Below are positions 1-7,321 of a DNA stretch of 35,361 nucleotides, piece by piece. The translations under genes were made by a program, and so were the position numbers. The stretch comes from an uncultured Bacteroidales bacterium (GTDB lineage Bacteria; Bacteroidota; Bacteroidia; Bacteroidales; UBA3663). The stretch's first letter is position 1, and every line of letters starts with the position of its first letter. The DNA is taken from NCBI GenBank assembly GCA_937899265.1, contig CALBPV010000053.1, forward strand, positions 1-35,361, written 5' to 3'. The notes beneath the pieces are model-generated. The model ran no database searches. It was not told where the DNA came from and was given only the letters and a program-made list of their open reading frames with translations.

Positions 1-79
1 ATGCTGTCATGCATGGTCTTTATGGGGGCTGCCACGGAAAAATCCGGGTGCGCCTATAAAATTACAAAATTACAAAATA

Positions 80-940
80 TTACGGTTTCCGAGTCTGGAT
101 TTTCTGCTGCAATTTCTCAATCATGAGCTGGGAGGTCTTGCGCTCTTGGGTGAGCCGCAGACGGTCACGGAGCAACACGCTCAACTCAAAGGTGGCCGCC
201 AGTCCTTGCAGGTCGCGTGACGAGACGGCCACCGCCATCTCCTTCTTGCCACCCAACAGCACGGCTTTGACCGTCTCCCCTACATGAAGGGCCGCAAAGG
301 CCAAGGCGCCTCCGTCCTTCTCGTCGGTGTAGGTCACGGCTTCGTAGTACATTTCGTTCACCCTGTAGCGATAGTTGGCCCCGTCGTTGTAGGGAATCTC
401 CGCCGTCGTGACACTCTCGCCGGAGGACAGCGACAACCTCAGGGCAGCATGCCCCAATTCGGCGGTACCGGCATAGGTGGATATCAGCCGGGTATGTCCG
501 TATTCGTTCACTTCCGCCCGGATATAACTCTTCCGGTCATTGTCCGTCACCTGCGTTCCCTTCGGAACAAAACGCCCCAACTCGTCATATTCGGTCTTCT
601 CGTAGATGAATCGGACAGAAGCCACCGAATCAATCTTTGCGCTGGCCTCGGCTATCAGGCTGTCAGTGGTTTCCACAATCCTCCGATTGACGGCCAGGCG
701 TACACTGTCTTCAAAGGCCATCCCCTGCCGCCTCACCTCCACTTCGCGCGGCCACGCCGTCTTGATGGAGTCGAGCAGGGTCAACGCTTCGTTTATATGC
801 CCTTGGGCATATGCACTTCGGGCCTCGGAGAGGAGTCCCGCAGCCCGGTCGGCATCGCTCGGTCCGCAGGCACAAAAAGCGGCGGCAAACAGGACACAGA
901 CACTCATTCGGAACATGTAACTTAACACAGATTTTCTCAT
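80..940 (-). CDS. Putative lipoprotein of unknown function
   Basis: 286 aa. The N-terminus has a hydrophobic stretch (residues 9-24) followed by Cys25-Gly26, preceded by F-C-A, which fits a lipoprotein signal peptide; the mature protein would be attached to the envelope. Residues 30-110 are rich in Ala, Leu and Glu and look helical (a TPR-like hairpin at about 33-60). The middle (about 115-225) looks like beta strands, and the last 50 residues are again helical and charged. I do not recognise a family. A promoter-like TATCTTTG on the minus strand lies about 25 bp upstream, back to back with the promoter of the esterase gene. Met12 is an alternative start. That it is a real gene is fairly sure; its function is unknown. 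Confidence 0.75.
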   Translation of the reverse strand: MRKSVLSYMFRMSVCVLFAAAFCACGPSDADRAAGLLSEARSAYAQGHINEALTLLDSIKTAWPREVEVRRQGMAFEDSVRLAVNRRIVETTDSLIAEASAKIDSVASVRFIYEKTEYDELGRFVPKGTQVTDNDRKSYIRAEVNEYGHTRLISTYAGTAELGHAALRLSLSSGESVTTAEIPYNDGANYRYRVNEMYYEAVTYTDEKDGGALAFAALHVGETVKAVLLGGKKEMAVAVSSRDLQGLAATFELSVLLRDRLRLTQERKTSQLMIEKLQQKIQTRKP

Positions 941-962
941 TTCAAGATAGATTTATCGGGCA

Positions 963-993
963 CAAAGATAAGAAAAAATCCGCAAATCTCAAA
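963..993 (-). promoter_or_regulatory. Bacteroidetes-type promoter for the 286-aa lipoprotein gene
   Basis: On the minus strand TATCTTTG lies at 970-963 and TTTG at 993-990, separated by 19 bp. This matches the TTTG/TAnnTTTG promoter of Bacteroidetes. The gene starts at 940. Confidence 0.6.
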
Positions 994-1008
994 ATATTTG
1001 TCCGAAAA

Positions 1009-1040
1009 TTTGCTTTTGTCTCACAAAAAGTCTATCTTTG
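1009..1040 (+). promoter_or_regulatory. Bacteroidetes-type promoter for the two-domain esterase
   Basis: TTTG at 1009-1012 and TATCTTTG at 1033-1040, spaced 20 bp. This predicts a leader of about 100 nt before the ATG at 1146. It supports the start at 1146, because the longer frame opening at 1038 would begin inside the -7 box. Confidence 0.65.
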
Positions 1041-1145
1041 CACAAACTTTTCAGGGTTGTTCCGCTCACGAAACAGAAAGAGAACACCCCGCTGCTGTGT
1101 AAATTTCAGAATTCCAAAAACAATCCTTTTAAATATCCCTGCACA

Positions 1146-2600
1146 ATGAAAAGAACTCTATGGATTGCCCTGTTGGCAATATGTACGCTGGGTGCTGCAA
1201 ATGCCCAGCGCCGGGTGAGTGTGAACCTCAGCGATGACGGCAAAGCCAAAATGGAAGGATTTCTTCCCACCCGCAGTTACGGCCGTGCTGTCGTAGCCCT
1301 TCCCGGCGGCGGCTACAGCCATCTGGCCATCAACCACGAAGGTTACGACTGGAAAAACTTCTTCAACGACCGCGGCATCGCCTATTTTGTAGTGACCTAT
1401 CGCATGCCCAAAGGCGACCGCAACATTCCGCTGGGCGATGCCCAGAAAGCCATCCGGACGGTGCGCGACAGCGCAGCAGCCTGGGGCATCAATCCTGCCG
1501 ATGTGGGCATCATGGGTTCTTCTGCCGGCGGACATCTGGCCGCTTCTGTTGCCACCCACTCCCCTTTTGAATCGACTCCCAATTTCCAGATTCTTTTCTA
1601 TCCCGTCATCTCGATGGTCGAGAAGGACACACACCAAGGTTCTGTGATAGGATTTCTCGGTGACGGTCGCACCGACAGCAACCTGGCAGCCGAGTGGAGC
1701 AACATGAACAAAGTGACGCGCCGAACCTCGCCGGCCATCGTGCTTCTCTCGTCCGACGACGGTGCCGTTCCTCCGCTCACCAACGGCCTCCCCTACTATG
1801 AAGCCCTCGTGCGCAACGAAGTGCCGGCCTCTCTCCTCGCCTTCCCCAAAGGCGGTCACGGGTGGGGAGCACGCGAGAACTTTGCCTACCATCATTCCGT
1901 GGAACGCGGTCTCTCCGACTGGCTCAACACTCTCGGCTCGGCACGCAACGACGCCCGCCTCACCGGCAAAAAGATTGCTTTCATCGGCGACAGCTATGTC
2001 TATAATCACCACGATCCCCGCGAATACACCTGGATGTACCGATTCGCCCAAAAGTACGGTATGAATTACCAATGTCTCGGACAGAACGGCACATGCATTG
2101 CAATGGACCGTCCCGGAAAACCCGGCGAAGCCATCTACAAGCGTTATACCCAGATAGACGAAGGCACAGACTATATAGTCATTGTGGCCGGCCACAACGA
2201 TTCGTCGCGAGGCCGTATCGACTCCATCGGAAGCAAGGAATTCACAAAGCAGCTCACCGGCATGATTCAAGGCATGCGCGAGCGTTATCCCCAAGCACAG
2301 ATACTCATGTTCTCGCCTTGGCGCAGCGTTCAGGAAGGAGCCACCGACAACGCGTCCTCTTTGGCCGCCTACAAGGGGTCGCCCCGCGAGAAAGTCGTGG
2401 AACTCGAAGCCAAAGTCTGCAAGAAACTCGGGGTGCCCTTCTTCAATGCCGCTTCAGCCGACACTACGGTACAGGTCTGGAATCCGGATTTCCGCAAGAA
2501 ATATTTCCAGTCTCCCGGCGACAATGCCCACCTCAACCGTCAGGGCCACGCGCTTTTCCTCCCCGTAGCCGAGAAATTCATCCTTGAGAATATCAAATAA
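1146..2600 (+). CDS. Secreted two-domain esterase: alpha/beta-hydrolase fused to SGNH/GDSL hydrolase
   Basis: 484 aa from the ATG at 1146; this start gives a clean signal peptide (residues 1-21, cleavage after A-N-A-Q), so the longer frame from 1038 is rejected. Domain 1 (about 25-265) is an alpha/beta-hydrolase of the acetyl-esterase type: oxyanion motif GGGY at 54-57, nucleophile elbow G-S-S-A-G with Ser126, probable acid Asp205 and His238 in GGHGWG. Domain 2 (about 275-484) is an SGNH hydrolase: GDS at 281-283, GHND at 349-352 and a late D-x-x-H (Asp459/His462). Both catalytic sets appear intact. Such enzymes typically remove acetyl or other ester groups from plant polysaccharides such as xylan or pectin. 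A GH43 and a GH28 enzyme lie in the same window, but no SusC/SusD pair. The substrate is not visible from the sequence. Confidence 0.85.
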   Translation: MKRTLWIALLAICTLGAANAQRRVSVNLSDDGKAKMEGFLPTRSYGRAVVALPGGGYSHLAINHEGYDWKNFFNDRGIAYFVVTYRMPKGDRNIPLGDAQKAIRTVRDSAAAWGINPADVGIMGSSAGGHLAASVATHSPFESTPNFQILFYPVISMVEKDTHQGSVIGFLGDGRTDSNLAAEWSNMNKVTRRTSPAIVLLSSDDGAVPPLTNGLPYYEALVRNEVPASLLAFPKGGHGWGARENFAYHHSVERGLSDWLNTLGSARNDARLTGKKIAFIGDSYVYNHHDPREYTWMYRFAQKYGMNYQCLGQNGTCIAMDRPGKPGEAIYKRYTQIDEGTDYIVIVAGHNDSSRGRIDSIGSKEFTKQLTGMIQGMRERYPQAQILMFSPWRSVQEGATDNASSLAAYKGSPREKVVELEAKVCKKLGVPFFNAASADTTVQVWNPDFRKKYFQSPGDNAHLNRQGHALFLPVAEKFILENIK

Positions 2601-2638
2601 AGGATTACACGCCGCTGTATTGATTTCCCGTGGCATAG

Positions 2639-3661
2639 TCAATTCTCTTCGTGTTGATTTTTCTGTCGGTCCATGTCCTGCATCTGCTGCTGGTAGAAAG
2701 CAAGGGCACGTTGTTTCAAGTCTTCGTACTTGGCTTTCCATTGTGCAGCCTCGGCTTGTGCCTGAGCCAGTTGCTGCTGCAAAGCGGAAACAGCACGTTC
2801 CAGGTCAGTCAGGCGGCTGTCTTGCTGTTGGCGGTAGCCGGTGCGTGTCTGGTACATACGCTCTTTGATGCCCCCTTCGGTGACGAAGCGTTTCTGCATG
2901 GTTGCCAAGAGGTTGTGAAGCATGGATATGGCCTGATGAATCAGCGTGATGCACAGGTTGGCAATCTCTTCGTCGCTCATTTGCTGTATCTTCAAGGCAT
3001 AGTCGTCAGTGAAGCCTGTACTGCGGGCGTATGCGCGCATCTTCTCAAAACGCGGGTGCCGGCTGTCCCATTGTTGGAGGTTGCGCACCCGTAGATAGTC
3101 CTCATAGTCGTCGAGCAGTTCTTCGAGACTGGCTTTTGCCACATTGGTCAGCTTGATTTCCGTCTCGCTCGATGTCGCTGCAGCCTGATTGCCCTCTGCT
3201 ATATTCTGTTTCCCGCTACGCGCAGCCTGCACCATCTGATCTACGGTGCGATCTCCGCGACTGAGGTAGTGTTGGGTGAAGTAGAAGGTAATGTCGTAGA
3301 TAATCTCTGTCACCTGATAGACCCGCAGGTGGCGGTAATGCCCATGCCGGGAAAGGAAAGTGGTGGGAGGGGACTGAGTATTCGGAGTATTCTGAGTATT
3401 CTGAGTATTCTGAGTATTCTGAGTACTCTGAGTATTCGGAGTATTCTGAGTATTCGGAGTATTCGGAGTACTCTGAGTACTCTGATTATTCTGAGTACTC
3501 TGAGTATTCGGAGTATTCTGAGTATTCTGAGTACTCTGATTATTCTGAGTACTCTGAGTACTCTGATTATTCTGAGTACTCTGATTATTCTGAGTATTCT
3601 GAGTACTCTGAGTACTCTGATTATTCTGAGTACTCTGATCATTCTGATTATTCTGACTCAT
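2639..3661 (-). CDS. Four-helix-bundle (S23/IVP-like) protein with a long N-terminal Q/N/S/T repeat and C-terminal coiled coil
   Basis: 340 aa. Residues 3-95 are 31 three-residue units (QNN, QST, QNT, PNT and a single QND) encoded by a 9-bp tandem repeat. Residues about 100-255 form a helical domain resembling the four-helix-bundle family first seen in 23S rRNA intervening sequences; the S-G-K-Q-N-I-A-E-G motif near residue 155 is typical. Residues about 275-340 are a Gln-rich coiled coil, the suffix often found on Bacteroidales members. No signal peptide is seen. The first clear domain residues follow the repeat directly, so the repeat may be a late expansion of a short N-terminal tail. The family's role is unknown. 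The reading frame stays open across the whole repeat, and the stop at 2639 lies just past the convergent esterase gene. Confidence 0.75.
   Translation of the reverse strand: MSQNNQNDQSTQNNQSTQSTQNTQNNQSTQNNQSTQSTQNNQSTQNTQNTPNTQSTQNNQSTQSTPNTPNTQNTPNTQSTQNTQNTQNTQNTPNTQSPPTTFLSRHGHYRHLRVYQVTEIIYDITFYFTQHYLSRGDRTVDQMVQAARSGKQNIAEGNQAAATSSETEIKLTNVAKASLEELLDDYEDYLRVRNLQQWDSRHPRFEKMRAYARSTGFTDDYALKIQQMSDEEIANLCITLIHQAISMLHNLLATMQKRFVTEGGIKERMYQTRTGYRQQQDSRLTDLERAVSALQQQLAQAQAEAAQWKAKYEDLKQRALAFYQQQMQDMDRQKNQHEEN
3377..3655. repeat. 9-bp tandem repeat array, 31 units, inside the four-helix-bundle gene
   Basis: Units alternate among gagtattct, gagtactct, gattattct and gagtattcg. Every unit is exactly 9 bp, so the frame is kept and each codes three residues. 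The opposite strand also lacks stops over the array, giving an artefactual Ile-Leu-Ser frame. Variants are interspersed rather than blocked, which suggests repeated slippage or unequal exchange. A 9-bp unit would change protein length but not frame. Confidence 0.9.
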
Positions 3662-3667
3662 AGTTGT

Positions 3668-3799
3668 TCAATCAAATATTTTTGCCACATGCCCTGCGAT
3701 AGACTGCTCCTGTTCCTCGAACTGCTTTCGCAGGATGCTGCTGTCGGTGGGTTTCCGGTACTTGTAGAAATAGCGGGTGATAAGATTTCTGTATTTGCC
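3668..3799 (-). pseudogene. Orphan 3' end of an unidentified gene
   Basis: Just upstream of the four-helix-bundle gene on the same strand there is an open frame of about 43 codons with no start. It is bounded by a stop at 3802-3800 and ends at TGA 3670-3668, 6 bp before the next ATG. The codons look used (…Y-F-Y-K-Y-R-K-P-T-D…, then Q-F-E-E-Q-E-Q), unlike random intergenic DNA. It could be the last helix of a truncated gene. I do not recognise the family. Confidence 0.35.
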
Positions 3800-3851
3800 T
3801 TATTCTTCAAAATAATTTGAATCAATACAATGTTATGGAAGGGAAGAAAAA

Positions 3852-5390
3852 TTACCGTTTGATTTCGTAATCGAAACGGTCGAATCGGGCCTGCCCGTTC
3901 TCGCCATAACAGAAAAGGCCGATGCGATAGCCTTTCCAGTAGCCGGCTTGCATTTCGAAGGGTTCACCGGCTGGACGATAATGTTTCCCGTCGAGACTGT
4001 AGTAAAACTGCTGCCGGTTGCGGGCGGCATCCAATGCGATGCGGAGCCAAATCGCGGAGGGACGTTTGGAACTGACAATTTCACGTTGGCCATTGGTCTC
4101 CACACAAATACCCTCTCCGCTCACACCTACGGCATGGAACTCCCGACCAATGCAGAGCATTCCGGCGAAGGCCTCCTTGCCGAGATCGCGGCAGTCCATC
4201 TGCGTCGTAGCTTCTCCCTCATAGCCCATCACTTTCTGCGTCAGCATGTTGCGGGCATTTTTAAGGTCGGGTGACGGGGAAGCCATGAGAGTGAGCCGTC
4301 CTTTGTGTTCCGTGAGGCTCCAACGGCTGCTGTCGGGGTTGTGACACCACTGCCACTGTAACCCGAGTTGCGGTCCGTTGAAATCGTCGGACGTTTGCGG
4401 CAACGAGCATTCCTTGCGGCTTTCGCCTTGGGGTTTGGTCCAGACGGCTACGGGTTCTCCGATGCCGTTGCCGTCGATATCGACCCCCGTCAGCGGCCAA
4501 TCGTCCTGCCAACGGGCGGGTTGCAGATGCACCACACGCCCCAGCACGGGAGTGGATTGGAAATGGAAGAACCACCATTCGCCTTCGGGGGTATCGACAA
4601 GAGCACCCTGATGAGGACCGTTCACTGCGGTAGAGCCTTGTTCCAAGACCACGCGTTTCTCGTAGGGTCCGTAAACATTTTTGGAACGAAGGACCGTTTG
4701 CCAGCCTGTTCCGACACCGCCTTCCGGAATGACAAGGTAGTACCACCCGTTCCGTTTCAACCACTTGGTACCTTCGGCCACGGGGCCGGTATAGACCGTC
4801 ACGCCGTCGTCGAGCAACGTCTTTCCGTCGGCCGACATTTTGTGGACGATGATGGGGCCGGCACCGTGCCGGCTGCGTCCCAAGTAAGCCTGGCCGTCAT
4901 CATCCCACAGCGGACAGGGATCTTCCCACTTCGGGACGGCTTTCAGACAATGCAAAGGGGTCCAGGGGCCGCAGGGATTTTCAGCCGATGACATGAAGAG
5001 GCCCTCGTGGGGAGTACAGAAATAGACATAAAAACGACCCTCACGGTAACGGATGGACGGAGCCCAGGACCCACCCGCATAGCGGTTGTTTCCGTCCCAT
5101 CCGGGCAGGTCGAAACGACGATAAATCTGACTGATGATGTGCCAATTCACCAAATCTTCCGACTCCAGCACCTGCATGCCGAGAAAATGGAAATCCGAAG
5201 CCACCATATAATATCGGGAGCCTACGCGAATCACATCCGGGTCGCTGTAGTCGGCATTGAGCACAGGATTTTTGTACGTCCCGTTGCCCTGGTCACCCCA
5301 GTCGAGACGATTCTGCGCAGAGGAATTTGTCCCCGCGTTTCCGATGCCGCAAAACATCACGGCAAGCAAGACGTACAGTTTCTTATGCAT
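3852..5390 (-). CDS. Secreted glycoside hydrolase family 43 (beta-xylosidase / alpha-L-arabinofuranosidase type)
   Basis: 512 aa with a signal peptide (about residues 1-26). Residues 38-310 match the five-bladed propeller of GH43: N-P-V-L-N-A-D-Y-S-D-P-D near the start (catalytic base probably Asp50), W-E-D-P near 155 (pKa-tuning Asp157) and I-P-E-G-G with probable general acid Glu223. Residues about 340-510 look like the C-terminal beta-sandwich common in xylosidase-type members. The enzyme would cleave xylose or arabinose side chains or ends from hemicellulose in the periplasm or outside the cell. It lies 30 bp downstream of the Mrp gene on the same strand, so it may be the last gene of that operon, an unusual partner for housekeeping genes. 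Confidence 0.88.
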   Translation of the reverse strand: MHKKLYVLLAVMFCGIGNAGTNSSAQNRLDWGDQGNGTYKNPVLNADYSDPDVIRVGSRYYMVASDFHFLGMQVLESEDLVNWHIISQIYRRFDLPGWDGNNRYAGGSWAPSIRYREGRFYVYFCTPHEGLFMSSAENPCGPWTPLHCLKAVPKWEDPCPLWDDDGQAYLGRSRHGAGPIIVHKMSADGKTLLDDGVTVYTGPVAEGTKWLKRNGWYYLVIPEGGVGTGWQTVLRSKNVYGPYEKRVVLEQGSTAVNGPHQGALVDTPEGEWWFFHFQSTPVLGRVVHLQPARWQDDWPLTGVDIDGNGIGEPVAVWTKPQGESRKECSLPQTSDDFNGPQLGLQWQWCHNPDSSRWSLTEHKGRLTLMASPSPDLKNARNMLTQKVMGYEGEATTQMDCRDLGKEAFAGMLCIGREFHAVGVSGEGICVETNGQREIVSSKRPSAIWLRIALDAARNRQQFYYSLDGKHYRPAGEPFEMQAGYWKGYRIGLFCYGENGQARFDRFDYEIKR

Positions 5391-5420
5391 AGGACCTTTG
5401 TGAGAGCGGCTGCCTTCGGC

Positions 5421-6542
5421 TTATGCCTTCATTTCGACGCGTTGGGTGGCAGGCCTTTCGTTGTTGCGGCGATTGCATTGTGTGACGACGCTCTGTGCCA
5501 GTGAGAGATAGCTCTGCCCCACAGCCGAGTCGTAGTTGAGGACTGCGGGGATGCCATTGTCGCCCGACTCGCAAATGCTCTGCACCACCGGAATCTGGGC
5601 AAGCAGCGGGATATTGAGTTCTTTGGCCAGATTGGCCACACCTTCCTTTCCGAAAAGATAATAGCGATTGTCGGGAAGTTCGGACGGTGTGAACCAAGCC
5701 ATATTCTCGACCAATCCCAAAACGGGGACGTTGATTTTCTCGTTTTGGAACATGTCGATACCTTTGCGGGCATCGGCCAAAGCCACCTGCTGGGGTGTGG
5801 ACACAATGACGGCACCCGTAATGGCGATGGTCTGCACGAGGGTCAGATGGATGTCGGACGTTCCGGGAGGTGTGTCGATGATGAAGTAGTCGAGGTCGCC
5901 CCAGTCGGCATCGCCGATGAGTTGTTTGAGCGCCGAACCGGCCATGGAACCGCGCCATACGGTGGCATTGCCTGGCTCCACAAAGAAGCCGAGCGAGAGC
6001 ACGGAGACTCCGTAATTGTGGGCCGGAATGATGAGGTCGCGGTTTTGTTCCTCGTCATGACGCATATAGACCTCTGCCGATTCGAGATGGAACATTTTGG
6101 GAGCCGAAGGACCGAAGATGTCGGCATCGAGAAATCCCACTTTATAACCCAAGGCAGCCAGTCCGACGGCGAGATTGGTGGCGACCGTGCTTTTGCCCAC
6201 GCCGCCCTTGCCGGAAGCCACAGCGATGATGTTTTTCACGCCGGGCAACAGTTTTTCGGGTTCGGGGCGTGCAGCCTGTTTGGAATGGACCGTGACATTT
6301 CCGCGCACGTGGACGGTCTCGCCGTTCTTTTGGGCCGTCATCTCGATGGCGGCCTCTGCTGCACGGGCCACGCTTTTGATGAAGGGGTCGGTGGATTTTT
6401 CGAAAAGGAGAGAAAGCGAGACGCTGTGGTCCCGGTCCGAAATGACGATGTCATCGGACACCATGCCGCTTTCCACTATATTCTTGCCTGTACCGGGATA
6501 GCGCACCTCGGCGAGGGCTTCAAGAACCTGTTCTTTGGTCAT
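5421..6542 (-). CDS. Mrp/ApbC/NBP35-family iron-sulfur cluster carrier ATPase
   Basis: 373 aa from the ATG at 6542; the open frame extends upstream but overlaps trmB, and MTKEQVLEAL is the usual start. Residues 1-85 form the N-terminal DUF59/MIP18-like domain. The P-loop domain carries the deviant Walker A G-K-G-G-V-G-K-S-T at about 110-118, D-A-D-I-F-G-P-S after it and D-T-P-P-G-T later. The family stores and delivers Fe-S clusters to apoproteins in the cytoplasm. In many bacterial Mrp proteins a CxxC follows the E-N-M motif; here that place reads E-N-M-A-W-F-T-P-S-E-L-P without cysteines. The gene starts 5 bp after the trmB stop. Confidence 0.9.
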   Translation of the reverse strand: MTKEQVLEALAEVRYPGTGKNIVESGMVSDDIVISDRDHSVSLSLLFEKSTDPFIKSVARAAEAAIEMTAQKNGETVHVRGNVTVHSKQAARPEPEKLLPGVKNIIAVASGKGGVGKSTVATNLAVGLAALGYKVGFLDADIFGPSAPKMFHLESAEVYMRHDEEQNRDLIIPAHNYGVSVLSLGFFVEPGNATVWRGSMAGSALKQLIGDADWGDLDYFIIDTPPGTSDIHLTLVQTIAITGAVIVSTPQQVALADARKGIDMFQNEKINVPVLGLVENMAWFTPSELPDNRYYLFGKEGVANLAKELNIPLLAQIPVVQSICESGDNGIPAVLNYDSAVGQSYLSLAQSVVTQCNRRNNERPATQRVEMKA

Positions 6543-6547
6543 GACAA

Positions 6548-7321
6548 TTATTTGTGAGTTTGTAAAGAAGAATTTTGGTCCCGCCCGTAACTGCGATAGG
6601 AATCGAGGGGAATTTCGATGTCCGAATCGAGCCATTCTTCGCGAGGCACAATTTTGAGTCTGAGATATTTGATGTCGATGCCACGGGCCAACCATTGTTG
6701 CTCGTAGGCCGTCTGGATGGCCGTCAGTTCCGGCGGGAAGAGGGCGGAATCCTTTTCGGCATACAGATTGCGTGTCGAGACAAGCGTTTCCAGATGATTG
6801 ACTTCTGCCACAGCTTCGGTGTAGGTGAACATGAAATTCGAATCACATTTGAGGTGGAGCAATCCTCCCTCGGGCGGCAGCATCTCGCTGTAGCGTCGCA
6901 GGAAGACGGGAGCTGTGAGACGTTTGTAGGCTTTGCGCATCTGGGGATCGGGGAAAGTGAGCCATATCTCCGACACCTCGCCGGGCGCAAAGAAGTAGGT
7001 GATGAGTTCGATGTGGGTGCGCAGGAAGGCCACGTTCCGGAGTCCTTCACGGACAGCCTGCGTCGCTCCCTTCCACATGCGGGCACCCTTGATATCGACA
7101 CCGATATAGTTGCGGTCGCTGTGGGCTCGCGCGAGGCCTACGGTATATTCGCCGTGACCGCACCCCAATTCGAGAACGATGGGATGTGGATTGTGGAAAA
7201 CCTCCTCATGCCATTTGCCTCGAAGACGGAATCCCTGCGGATGGACTTCTTCGAAAGTGGCCTGATAGACATTGGGATAACTCGCCATATCGGCGAACTT
7301 GGCTAATTTATTCTTGCTCAC
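6548..7321 (-). CDS. trmB: tRNA (guanine-N7-)-methyltransferase
   Basis: 257 aa, a normal size for TrmB with short tails. It transfers a methyl group from S-adenosylmethionine to N7 of G46 in the tRNA variable loop. The SAM-binding motif L-E-L-G-C-G-H-G-E-Y lies at about 50-59. Further family marks are G-V-D-I-K-G-A-R, then I-W-L-T-F-P-D-P-Q with the downstream K-R-L, and H-L-K-C-D-S-N-F-M-F. The start overlaps the end of the upstream APH-RapZ gene by 14 bp, so the two are probably translationally coupled; mrp follows after 5 bp. Confidence 0.95.
   Translation of the reverse strand: MSKNKLAKFADMASYPNVYQATFEEVHPQGFRLRGKWHEEVFHNPHPIVLELGCGHGEYTVGLARAHSDRNYIGVDIKGARMWKGATQAVREGLRNVAFLRTHIELITYFFAPGEVSEIWLTFPDPQMRKAYKRLTAPVFLRRYSEMLPPEGGLLHLKCDSNFMFTYTEAVAEVNHLETLVSTRNLYAEKDSALFPPELTAIQTAYEQQWLARGIDIKYLRLKIVPREEWLDSDIEIPLDSYRSYGRDQNSSLQTHK

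Noticed and set aside
1..79. RNA gene or coding end at the left edge
   Set aside because: Too short; no tRNA arm, conserved motif or open frame that I can support.
3269..3820. Plus-strand open frame of Ile-Leu-Ser repeats across the 9-bp array
   Set aside because: It is the complement of the coding repeat, with no domain outside the array; the minus-strand frame carries a recognisable protein domain.
4261..4764. Arg-rich minus-strand frame within the GH43 gene
   Set aside because: An out-of-frame shadow caused by high GC at codon positions; the GH43 frame has full catalytic motifs.
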